From the NCBI GenBank assembly GCA_009193035.1, contig SWDT01000014.1, positions 186,001-250,000 on the forward strand: DNA of 64,000 nt, in the 5' to 3' direction. The stretch comes from Halicephalobus mephisto. Lineage: Eukaryota > Nematoda > Chromadorea > Rhabditida > Panagrolaimidae. Position numbers and translations under genes: made by a program. Positions 54,800 to 64,000 of the stretch are shown piece by piece. The notes beneath the pieces were generated by a model. It was not told the DNA's origin. It saw only the letters and a program-made list of their open reading frames with translations, and did not search any database. The number at the start of each line of letters is the position of its first letter. The stretch's first letter is position 1.

Positions 54800-57230
54800 A
54801 TAAAAATGACCGCGACAAAACAGAAAATTCTTACTTTAGCATACTGTATATTAGTATATCTTTTACTTTCCGAAATTCGCTTCAGGACCATGTTTCGAAA
54901 TTCTCGTCAAGACCAATTTTAATTTTTTTAATGAAAAAAGTTTTTCAAAAATGATGATTTTCTTCTTTTTTGAATATGACGTTATTCTTATTCAAAATCG
55001 TCATATTCTGTAACAATAGCTAACTATTATCTATGTTTTGAGTAATGGAGATAATTTTCAAAAGTCACGTTGACGACGGGAACGACGTTTGATGACGTTT
55101 TTACTCATCTTTAATCAATTAATTCGATTCGGGTCAAATTCAAACAAAAATAATTCGATTTTTTGTAGGAATCCAATTGAAATTAAATCGAAATTTTAAA
55201 AACGTCCAACATTACGGTCACTTTTCCGAAAATGACAAAAATTATTTTTAAAGTTACAGTAATTTTAAGAAAATTTAAAAAATTTTTGACTTTGTGATCA
55301 CTTTGCCAAGATTACGAGATTAATTTTGGTATTACGTACATTTCGGAAAAACAAATAATTACAGTAATCAGATTAAGAAAAACAACATTGGCATTGAGGA
55401 CACTTCGCCAAAAACTGATAAGATCTTTTTGGCGTTGTGTTTTTTTCGCCAAACTTACGAGATTAATTCTAGTATTACGGACATTTCGGGAAAAACAAAT
55501 AATTACAGTAATCAGATTAAGAAAAATAACATTGGCATTGAGAACACTTCGCCAAAAAGATCTTATAATTTTTGGCGTTATGTCCTCTGTGCCAAATTTG
55601 GAATAAAAATTATTATGGTACTTTCATCAAAAATTGAAAAACCGATTGAAAACCAAAAAGGAAACGATAAAAACGGAGACTTGATCCAAACACAAAGCAG
55701 TTTTTTTTGACTATTTGTCAAAGTCTCCAAAAGTCACTTTGTCAACTCAAATTCGAATTGAGTGCAAACAAAAAGTTTCGGTTGTTGGAGATCGGCGGCT
55801 TTCTTTTGTTCCTTTTGATAGAAGGGAAATCGGAATAGAATTTGAATCTGTCCTAAAGAGGTGAGATCGAACTTGATACTGTTCATATATGGAAAAATTA
55901 TTTACTTTTTGACATTTTATTGATGTTTTTGGATTTGATCACAAAACTTTAGAGGGCTGAATCATCAATTCTTTGTTTGTAGGAACAAAAAATTGTGAAA
56001 TCAAATGGAAAAACAAGACCGAATCACGAGCATTGACAAAAGGATGATTTAAGATTGAGTGCGGAACTCGAACCAAAGACTGTCGCGTACAATTTCCGGA
56101 ATTCTAACATTGCGCCACGGAAACCAAAAAGGAGTTACTTTTTCTAATATTTATAACCTTTATCATTTGTCCTTTGTTCAGCCATCATTGACCACGTTTT
56201 AACCGAAAATAAAAACAATTTCCTCCATCAAAAAAAGTTTCGTCAACAAATTAGTCAATCATCAAGTGCATCAAAGATTTGCACAAATGAAAAACAATTG
56301 AATATCACAAAATAAATTCTATCCACTTTCGCGCAAAAATTTTGCAAAACAACTGTAAACAAAAAAAATTCAAAAACTCAAAACCAGGTAAAGACACAAT
56401 TTAACTACCGAAATTTATGATTTTTGAACTTTTGGAGGTAAATTGAATTTCGTAAAAAAAGTTGTTTTTAATTTTAAAAAACTTTTTTAAAAATTTTGAA
56501 AAATATTTTTTTTGAAAATTTCTGAATTTTTTCTAAAATGAATTCAGATTTATATTATCTATTAAAAAATTGTCAGAAATTTCTTAAAAGAAGAAAATTC
56601 AAAGATCGCAACTTGGAAAAAATTAAAAACAACTTATTGTTTGTGTCTTACAAATGAGTGAACATGTTATTTGTTGACGATCACATTGATTCTCGTCGAA
56701 TTCTCAAAAGGGAAATTGTCCATTATTAAAAAATTTAAAAAAAATTGAAAAAATCGAAAATTGAAAAAATCGAAAATGTGAAAAAATTGAAAAAATCAAA
56801 AACGTGAAAAAAATTTAAAAATTTAAAAAATCAAAAATGTGAAAATGTGAAAAAAAATTTTAAAAAATTAAAGAATTTAAAATTTTAAAAAATCGAAAAT
56901 ATGAAAAAAAATTTTAAAATTTTAAAAATCGAAAATGTGAAAAAAATTTTAAAATTTTAAAAATTTGAAATGTGAAAAAAATTTAAAAAAATTAAAGAAT
57001 TGAAAAAATTGAAAATGTAAAAAAATTAAAAATTGAAAAAAAATTAAAAATGCGAAAAGTTATTGTTCCTCGAAAAAATAACAAAGAAATCTGAGAAAAT
57101 TGAATTTTGCGAAATTGATCTCGACAATGGAATTAGTAATTTTTAATTTTTAATTTAAAAAAAATAAAAATGACGAAATTTGAAACAGAGGAGAGGGGAC
57201 TTTTGGGGTAGGGACTTAAAAGTAAAATTA
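54800..57230. other. Gene-poor region
   Basis: Includes a cluster of TGACG words (54970-55100), two ~110-base units related to the 86-base repeat (55387-55610, GGCATTGAG.ACACTTCGCCA), a tRNA-like relic (about 56050-56130) and A/T-rich simple sequence (56720-57060). No gene with exons could be built. Confidence 0.5.
56050..56130 (-). pseudogene. tRNA-like relic or SINE head
   Basis: Minus strand: CGTGGCGCAATGTTAG (A-box-like) and GGTTCGAGTTCC (B box) 40-45 bases apart, with a TTCCGGAA palindrome where the anticodon arm would be. Ends do not pair as in a working tRNA. Confidence 0.45.
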
Positions 57231-57559
57231 CAATACTTACGTAACAATGAAGATCTGAAAAAAGTTTTTCCAAAGTCTATTGTTTGAAACCCAATCCTTA
57301 CTTTAATCTCGCGAAAACGGATTTTCCAAAAAATAGATGTTAAAAGTACTTGTTAGAGAAACCTGTTTTTTTACATTAAGTATCGTAGTTTTGTCCTTAT
57401 AAAGTGTGATCCCGAGGATTTCAAAACATACATTAAAGTCGGAGTACTTGAGGAAATACCGCTATAGATAGGAAAAAAATTGTAGTTGGAATTTTTCCAA
57501 AAAGAGTTGACCGTGTTTTTTGGTTTTCAGAAGAAAAAATAGAAGGATATTTTAGGGAT

Positions 57560-58240
57560 TTTAAAAGTAATGATTATAAAAAATTTTGTATATGCCAATG
57601 GGCAGAGACGACATGAAGGTCTATATTGAAGAAGGTGGGAAATCTTCTAGAAGAAATAAAAAAGTAGTAGAATATTATTTTGAGTATTTTCAGAAATTTT
57701 GAGAGCAATGATTATAGATGATTTTTTTGTATATGCTAATAAGCAGAGACGATATGAAAGTCTATATTGAAGAAGGTGGGAAATCTTCTAGAAGAAATAA
57801 AAAAAAGTAGTAGAATCTTATTTTGAGTATTTTCAGAAATTTTGAGAGCAATGATTGTAACAAATTTTGTATATGCTAATAAGCAGATACAATATGAAGG
57901 TCTATATTGAAGAAGGTGGGAAATCTTCTAGAAGAAATAGTAGTTCTTTTTGGGACTTTTAGGAGAGAATCTTTCCAGATACATCTTTGTGTGTATCTAT
58001 AGGTAAAACAACAAAGATCTATATTGAAGAGAACATGATATCCTTCCAGGTGACAGAGGAACAATAAAGTCCCTCTGGGGTACTTTTGGGGATCTTAGAA
58101 GAAAACAACTCTGGACACTTCCTTGTGCATATCCATAGGTAAAAACAATATAGATTTAAATTGAGGAACACAGGACATCCTGTAGAAGAAAAATCCAATT
58201 CACAAACAAAGACCCCTTAGGGGTACTCCCGGAAGTCTCA
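57560..58240. repeat. ~128-base tandem repeat, 3 clean and 2 diverged copies
   Basis: The clean unit contains TATGAAGGTCTATATTGAAG, AAGGTGGGAAATCTTCTAGA, AGAAATAAAAAAGTAGTAGA and AAATTTTGAGAGCAATGATT; starts near 57595, 57720 and 57865. Diverged copies follow near 57990 and 58125, keeping A[T/A]CTATATTGAAG and the TCCAGA/CTAGAAG part. Confidence 0.9.
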
Positions 58241-58730
58241 ACCACTGACAACCGAAAACACTTTTTGGACTAAACCACTCTCGAATCCACTTCTGTCCCA
58301 TATTGTCTACTTGACGAATCAAAACAGACATGTTTTCTTGTTTGATTCGAATTTTTGATTCCGAAGTTTTTTCGGTTCCTTGATTCCATCTTCGTGTTAT
58401 TCAACTTCAAGGTCAAAGTGTCAAACAAAAGGAAATTTTTCGCTGGACAAAATAAAAATCTAGGAAGTCAAATTTGGTTTTTGTTTGGAAAAAATTTGGT
58501 GCCCATTGAAAAGAATAAAGAAACAAGGACAATTGACTAATGAACCTCGATTTTTCTTTACTGAAACAAAAAATGATTTTTTTCTTATCGCGAAGATTTT
58601 TATCGACATTTTATTTGAAAAAATTTATTTGCAAGGCTCGACACTGAGTATCTTCATGTGATTAACCGTAGTAAAGATTTATGGGGTCAAAAAAGTAAAA
58701 CTTTCAGGGTCTTGGAACGAAAAAGTGAAA
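58241..58730. other. Mixed-composition stretch, possible exon on minus
   Basis: Minus ATG at 58331 opens 43 codons of balanced composition (SVLIRQVDNMGQKWIREWFS) to a stop near 58200. No splice sites fit clearly, so a gene is not claimed. Confidence 0.3.
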
Positions 58731-58975
58731 GTTAAAATATTGTAAAAGTAAAAGTAAAAGTAAAAATATTATAAAAGTAAAAATATTGTAAAAATAAAAG
58801 TAAAAGTAAAAATATTGTAAAAATTAAAATATTATAAAAGAAAAAATATTACAAAAGTAAAAATATTACAAAAGTAAAAATATTGTAAAAGTAAAAGTAA
58901 AAATAAAAATATTACAAAAGTAGAAATATTGTAAAAGTAAAAATATTATAAAAGTAAAAGTACAAGATCAAACTA
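58730..58975. repeat. AAAAGTAAAAATATTGTAAA tandem tract
   Basis: About 12 copies of a 20-22-base unit (AAAAGTAAAAATATT[G/A][T/C]A). Simple repeat, no coding content. Confidence 0.9.
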
Positions 58976-59700
58976 AATTCGTTTTGAGACCACATAACTC
59001 GCTAAAAAGTGCTTTTCGCGTCGAGATAATCAAATTTGCTAAGAAAATATCGAGAAGAAAATGAGGGGGTTACTGTAGGGATACTGTAGAGATCGACGAT
59101 TGAATTATTTCCGCGTTAGAACGTAGAAGTTGATTCAGGATGTTTCACGACGAAAAAATAAAAAAAGTTACAGTAAAAGTAATATAAATGAAAAGTTAAA
59201 CTATTTTCGTTCTGGGACCATAAGTTTTTCAAAAATCAATTTTCGCGCTGAAACCACGAAATCCATCAAAAACATTATATAATGAAAAAAAGGATCATTA
59301 CAGTAAGAATATTGTACAAATAAAAGACCAAGTTATTTTCGTGTTAAGATCAGGAAAAATTTTAAGAAGTTATTTTTCGTTGTGAGAGCACAAAAGTACT
59401 TCAAAAAAATCCCGGAACGAAAAATCTGAGTTTTATTTTTTTTATAAAAATTAAGGATTTAATGTTCCTATGTCCTGGAACGAAAATGTTTTTTTTTCAT
59501 CGTTTTAAAACCATGGAAAATTTTAAGAAGTTATTTTTCGTTTTGAGATCACAAAAGTACTTAAAACAAATCCCGGAACGAAAAATCTAATCTCTTTAAT
59601 AAAAATTAACGATTTGACGTTCCTGTATTCTAAAACGAAAATGTTTTCTTTCATCGTTTTAAAACCATAAACTGTCGAATTTTATTACGAAAACCTTTTT
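58976..59700. repeat. Degenerate ~200-base tandem repeat
   Basis: Near 59340-59520 and 59520-59680 a unit with AAAATTTTAAGAAGTTATTTTTCGTT, TCACAAAAGTACTT, AATCCCGGAACGAAAAATCT and AACGAAAATG appears twice; weaker copies precede it. Rich in the TTTTCGT...GAGA.C / GAACGAAAA phrase. Confidence 0.75.
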
Positions 59701-59714
59701 CTCACTCAACTTAC

Positions 59715-59807
59715 TGGGCAAATTCCATGTTGCGATGTTTGAACAATGGAAAACCATAAAAGACGAATCAGCGATCCATCTATTCAGGCAACAAAAGACG
59801 AAAATAC
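59715..59807 (-). CDS. Isolated internal-exon-like sequence
   Basis: 93 bases on minus between GTTTATTGTAG and GCCCA|GTAAGT, reading 30 full codons with a Cys- and aromatic-rich sequence (FVFCCLNRWIADSSFMVFHC). The donor is strong. A small plus-strand frame (ENHKRRISDPSIQATKDENT) overlaps. The minus exon could belong to a large-intron gene with the candidate exon at 61472-61518, though the phases do not join directly. Confidence 0.35.
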
Positions 59808-60129
59808 CTACAATAAACGTGTTTGTCGTTTGTTTTCTCAAAAAACCCAATAGAAAAAATACAATGAATGAATCTTGAGTTGGGGTCGAATTTTGAGAAA
59901 ATACGGAAATCGCACTATTGTAAAAAAATTTTATATAAAATTTCCCAAAAAAAGTTCAAAAATGACAATTTCGAATTCTCAATAAAAAATTTAAAAACTT
60001 TTATATAAAATTTTAATTTCGAAACTTTGAATTTAAAATTAAATTATTTTTAAAAAAATTATATTTTTATATTTTAAAAAAATATAACTTTCTACAGTAT
60101 TTTTAAAATTTCGGAATGTTCTATTAAAT

Positions 60130-60360
60130 TCTGAAAAATTTAGTAAAATAAAATTTCGTAAAAATTACTTTTTTTTGAATAAAATAAAATTTCATAAAAG
60201 TAATTTTTTTTAATAAAATAAAATTTCGTAAAAATTACTTTTTTTTGAATAAAATAAAATTTCATAAAAGTAATTTTTTTTAATAAAATAAAATTTCGTA
60301 AAAATTACTTTTTTTTGAATAAAATAAAATTTCGTAAAAATTACTTTTTTTTTGAGTAAA
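60130..60360. repeat. ~36-base tandem repeat, about 6 copies
   Basis: Alternating AAAATAAAATTTCGTAAAAA / TTACTTTTTTTTGAAT and AAAATAAAATTTCATAAAAG / TAATTTTTTTTAAT units. Confidence 0.92.
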
Positions 60361-60589
60361 ATATGGTCGAAAAACCAGAAGGTGGAAAATATTATTTTAT
60401 TAGAATTCGTTTTCAAAAATGACATTTTTATGATTTTATTAGATTAAGTAATGAGGTACTTGAGCTATTAAAGAAGGTAATGAGATTGGAAGTCTTAAAG
60501 AGAAAATTGGTTTTGACAGGAAAATGATGTAAAAATTGTACTTTTTCGTCATTAGCTCATGTGGGTGATTTTGAGACAAAAATCAAATA

Positions 60590-61160
60590 AGAATTTTTTA
60601 TTTTTCGTGGTGGCAAAATTACGTTACTAAAATGGTCTTAGAACGAAAATAAAACTAGGGATAACTTTCGTGGTGAGACAAGTGAAAATTTACATAAATG
60701 ATCTTGATGACAAAAATCAAATAAGAATTTATTATTTTTCGTGGTGAGAAAATTACGTCACTAAAATGATCTTAGAACGAAAATAAAATTAAAGATAACT
60801 TTCGTGGTGAGATAAATGAAAATTTACATAAATGTTTTTGAAGAGAAAATGATTTCGAAATTATACTTTTTCGTAGTGAGACCAATTTTGAATCATTAAA
60901 ATGATTTTTAAATAAAAATAAAATTTTAAAAAACGACTTTCAACATTTTCATTTTTCCTGCCAGGAAAAATTCTACTTAAATGGTCCTGAAACGAAAATT
61001 ACGATTTTTCGCGGTGGGACCAATTTTGAATCATCAAAATGATTTTTAGATAAAAATAAAATTTAAAAAAAAGATTTTTAACATTTTCATCGATTTTGTG
61101 ACAAAAAATTTACTCAAATGATCCTGAAACGAAAATTACGATTTTTCGCGGTGGGACGAA
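60590..61160. repeat. Tandem family with TTTCGTGGTGAGAC / GAACGAAAAT phrase
   Basis: Four to five diverged units of 100-125 bases containing TTTTTCG[T/C]GGTG[A/G]GA, AATTACGTCACTAAAATG, TCTTAGAACGAAAATAAAA and AATTTACATAAATG. Best pair at 60595-60715 and 60730-60840. Confidence 0.8.
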
Positions 61161-61471
61161 TGAACCTTGAACAAGATTTCAATATGATTACTTCTCTATA
61201 CAAACATTGCAAAACGAAAAAACTTCCTTGAGGAAATCCGAAATAAAGCAAAAATCGCGCAGATGGCCAGACAAAAGCGGTTTTCTGGCGAGGAAACACA
61301 GCAACAAAAGAGATTTTCTTTTGTTTCCTGGAGGAAGAAAACGCGATTGGGAAATCTTTGTTTTGGTTGAATCTTAATTTTCTTCAACAATGCCTTTGAT
61401 GACAAAAACTATGAAATAACAATGGACAATTATCAGAAATTTGACAATGGTTTTTTCGAAGAGCAACTAAC

Positions 61472-61518
61472 CTGATAGATACAGTAACCGGGAGGGTCGT
61501 TGAAAGGCTTGATGGACT
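61472..61518 (-). other. Small exon-like sequence next to a 12-base minisatellite
   Basis: 47 bases on minus between TTTATTTCCAG and ATCAG|GTTAGT, reading SIKPFNDPPGYCIYQ. The upstream 12-base repeat is also open in this frame, so it might be coding if the upstream part is an exon. Not certain. Confidence 0.3.
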
Positions 61519-61603
61519 CTGGAAATAAAGCAACATTAACATAGATGTTTTTATTACAGTAGGCCACGAAAACATGAAAATTTTCGAATTTATTAATAGA
61601 CAT

Positions 61604-61700
61604 CTCGATGGATGCCTTGGTGAACACCTCGATGAACACCTTGATGGATGCCTTGATGGACACCTCGATGAACACCTTGATGGACACCTTGGTGAACATG
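61604..61700. repeat. 12-base minisatellite (CACCT[C/T]GATGRA), about 8 units
   Basis: Units such as GATGGACACCTT and GATGAACACCTC follow each other at a strict 12-base (24-base higher-order) period. Because 12 is a multiple of 3, several frames stay open (for example KVSIKVFIEVSIKAS on minus). It could be a repeat-coding exon or simple satellite. Confidence 0.85.
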
Positions 61701-61931
61701 TTGAGGAATCAATAAAAATCACGAATACTGTATGACAAACTACATAACATTTGAATATTTTAAAATTCTTCTTTTATGAAAAAATTTAGCATTCTCAATA
61801 GATGCCTTGCGGAATCCTTCTAAATCTATTTTTTTGTAAAAAAAGTATCTGGAGTAATTTCCTTTGGGAATGTAATAAGTGCAGAAAAGAGTATTCTAAG
61901 ATTTTTTAATTAAAAAAGATTTTAATTTTTT

Positions 61932-62022
61932 AGAAAAACTCCCACGTTCGTTTCGATTACTTTTACCGTACCGTGGGGCAATCTACGAGAGTCGGAGATA
62001 CCACATCTGGAGTTCCATGTAA
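61932..62022. other. Coding-like or structured island
   Basis: After TTTTAATTTTTTAG the plus strand reads SHVRFDYFYRTVGQSTRVGD... up to CCAT|GTAAAT. On minus the same stretch also reads open (SRCGISDSRRLPHGTVKVIE). The T-rich run that follows on plus leaves a Pol III-type small RNA as another option. Not resolved. Confidence 0.3.
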
Positions 62023-62390
62023 ATGACAGGTGTTTTTTCTTTTTTAAATTGCGTACAGTCCCGTTTTTTCCAAAAACATTTCTAATTTAAAATGATGAAA
62101 AACTTCGAATTCGAAATTCACCTGGTAATCACGCAGTACCCATGAATACCGCATTGAATAAAAACAACTTTCAAATCCGGTCTAACAACGAGGATAAACT
62201 TCTTTAACAATGTCCTCGACAAACAAAAATTGAATGATTTTCAAGCGCGGCAGGACAATAGTTGATTCAGAAAAATAATGCGAAATTCAACAATGGGAGT
62301 CATTCAAATAAAACACAATAAAGATCTTAGATTGTAAAAAGAAAAGAGAATCGGTCGGCTTTTGTTAAAATCCGTTTTAGTTTACATTTC
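62023..62390. other. Mixed-composition intergenic stretch
   Basis: Nothing that can be built into a gene. It contains CCATTGTTG/CAACAATGG-like words and a CCTCGACAAACAAAAATTG phrase resembling ones near 61400 and 46860. Confidence 0.35.
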
Positions 62391-62730
62391 AAAAGTTATT
62401 TTGATTTTGAGGAAATTGAGAAAATTAAACAACGTTCAAAATTAAAAATAAAATGAGTCACTTTTTTGTTAACGTAGTTTTGTGGTTTAATTCGTGCGAT
62501 GACGTCTCAAAGGTGCAAAAGTTCAATTCTTATCTTTGCCAAGGTTGTGAATTTCAAAGTTGTTTTGGTTTTCAAGAAATTGAAAAAATTACATAAGGTT
62601 TAAAATAAAAAATAAAAGAAGAAATGTTTTCAGAAATGTAGTTTAGTGGTTTAATTCGCGTGGCAACGTCCAAGAACCCCAAGGTTCGATCCCTATCCTT
62701 GACAATATCATAAATTACAAGTTAAAGCTA
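62390..62730 (+). repeat. Tandem pair of ~165-base units, each with a tRNA-like core
   Basis: Unit 1 has GTAGTTTTGTGGTTTAATTC and AGTTCAATTC; unit 2 has GTAGTTTAGTGGTTTAATTC and GGTTCGATCCC (good A and B boxes, 62641 onward). Both follow TTTTGATTTTGAGGAAATTG / TTTTGGTTTTCAAGAAATTG leader sequence. Acceptor halves pair poorly; these look like a tRNA-derived repeat, not functional tRNAs. Confidence 0.6.
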
Positions 62731-64000
62731 CTTTTTAACATAATTTTGAAAATCAAAAAGTCTTTTCGACTCTAGACTTAGCCCCTAATGCACGACTAAA
62801 CATCTTGCAGTTGGTGACTAACAAGAACCTAATAATTTACTTTTGTTTTTTATTCTCAAATAGCCTTTAGTCGAAGAGCGACAGTATACTAAATATAATA
62901 AATTTTTTGAATTCCATTTTGTTCAGAAAACTAAAACCAAACCAGGCGGAGTTTTTGAATCAACACTTGGAGGAAATTGAGTCAAGGCGGATTTTGTATG
63001 CAAATAGAATCAAGACTTTGTCTTCTCCAAGTGTTAATTGAAAGTCTCCAGAGACACAATTTGTCCATCTACGGAATATACAGTAAGACAACGTTGGAGA
63101 AATTGTACTGTTTAAAAACGCGGAAATGGGCTTTGTTGCGAAATTGAATTCTGACGAAGTTTAAAAACTTCTGAAATCATGTTATTGTAAAAACGGAAAT
63201 GACTGTTTTTTACGAAATTGTCTCAAGACGAATTTTTTCAAGTTTCTGAAACTTGTAGGGTTCGAGTTGAAGATGGATTAAAGGATCGTTAGTAAGCTTC
63301 GGAAACGGAAATTCATGAAATATTTTAGAAAACTTTAGAAATTGAAAGAAGTATTTCTGAGGATTCAGAATCTTCAGTAAAGTTGAAAAAGATTCAGAAT
63401 CTTTGAAGAAATTTGAAATAATTTAGATTTTTTGGATAAAGTTGAAGAAGATTCAGAATTTTTGAAGAAATTTGAAATAATTTAGATTTTTTGATAAAGT
63501 TGAAGAAGATTCAGAATCTTTAAAGAAATTTGAAATAGTCCGAAATTTTTGATGAAATTTCAGCAATTGTCATGAGATTATAGAACTTTTTCAAAAATCT
63601 CATGATTTTCTATTAGATTTTTGAAAAATTCCAAACTTTGATAAGAGTCCAGGAGTTACTGTAGGATTTTTTAAAGCTCGAGGATCTTCCATGAAACTTG
63701 AAAATTCAGAAATATTTGTGGAATTTTTAAATTTTTAAATTTTATTTAATTTTTTTTAAATTTTATTAATTTTTGAAGATTCTGGAAAATTCAGAATTTT
63801 TGACGAAATTCCCGATGTTTTTGGGAAAATTAACGTGCAAAAGTGCAAAAACCACTTGACATACGAAAGTTTCAAATGAATCTGCCGCGATTTTTGAAGC
63901 GTCTTGGCACAAAGAAATCAATTGAAAACAATAAAACGGACAAAAGACGTCATTGTTCCATTGTTTCTTCTTGCTTTTTTATTTTGGAATCAAAACTAAT
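62731..64000. other. Gene-free right end of the window
   Basis: Contains a foldback (AACACTTGGAGGAA near 62962 and TTCTCCAAGTGTT near 63026), a ~60-base tandem repeat (GAAGAAGATTCAGAATCTTT..., 63360-63540), and mixed AT-rich DNA. No gene is supported. Confidence 0.5.

Noticed and set aside
57876..58064. 62-codon minus frame (MFLCHLEGYHVLFNIDLCC...)
   Set aside because: Lies in the 128-base tandem repeat and recurs partially in each unit; probably not a protein.
61384..61722. Ser/Arg/Cys-rich repeat protein on minus
   Set aside because: Produced by a 12-base minisatellite that leaves several frames open at once; no independent evidence for that frame.

Overview
The window is nuclear DNA from a nematode, most likely a rhabditid close to Caenorhabditis. 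It is very AT-rich. It has many tiny introns (about 42-50 bases) with TTTTAG/TTTCAG acceptors, acceptor-like sites just upstream of start codons (candidate spliced-leader sites), one gene pair only about 100 bases apart, two chemoreceptor GPCRs of the nematode Str superfamily, ShK-domain proteins and many short palindromic repeats. There is no bacterial, plasmid or organellar sequence. Coordinates of multi-exon genes were worked out by hand from splice sites and reading phase.

Region by region. (1) 0.5-9 kb: a coiled-coil gene is followed about 100 bases later by a complete SCYL2 orthologue (pseudokinase of clathrin-coated vesicles); the spacing suggests an operon. The 3.35-kb fifth intron of SCYL2 holds two opposite-strand paralogous genes for secreted proteins with two ShK-like domains each. 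(2) 9-16.2 kb: a small two-exon minus-strand gene, an old element with long inverted repeats (about 10.3-11.8 kb), a two-exon GPCR, a tRNA-derived SINE with an 11-base target duplication, and an intronless GPCR on the minus strand. (3) 16.3-26.2 kb: a nine-exon coiled-coil gene (692 aa, minus); its first intron carries a decayed mariner with perfect 28-base inverted repeats and a 1.2-kb palindromic array. (4) 26-32.6 kb: AT-rich repeats, including an 86-base tandem array. (5) 32.6-42 kb: a four-helix membrane protein gene, several small coding-like islands, MITE-like elements and a second SINE copy. (6) 42.9-44.3 kb: a two-exon SOX group-B HMG-box gene (minus). (7) 44.9-64 kb: gene-poor, repeat-rich DNA with scattered exon-like islands, several tRNA-like pseudogenes or SINE heads, and many tandem repeats.

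The most unusual signal is a family of short palindromes (AGTCACTATCC ... GGATAGTGACT) packed into introns and flanks of at least three unrelated genes. The loop sequence mostly points the same way relative to transcription. Other points of interest are the nested ShK pair, the SINE with a variable internal tandem repeat, a hairpin insertion dated by two empty-site relatives in neighbouring introns, and exon-like islands with conflicting open frames. No single undescribed system can be proven from sequence alone.
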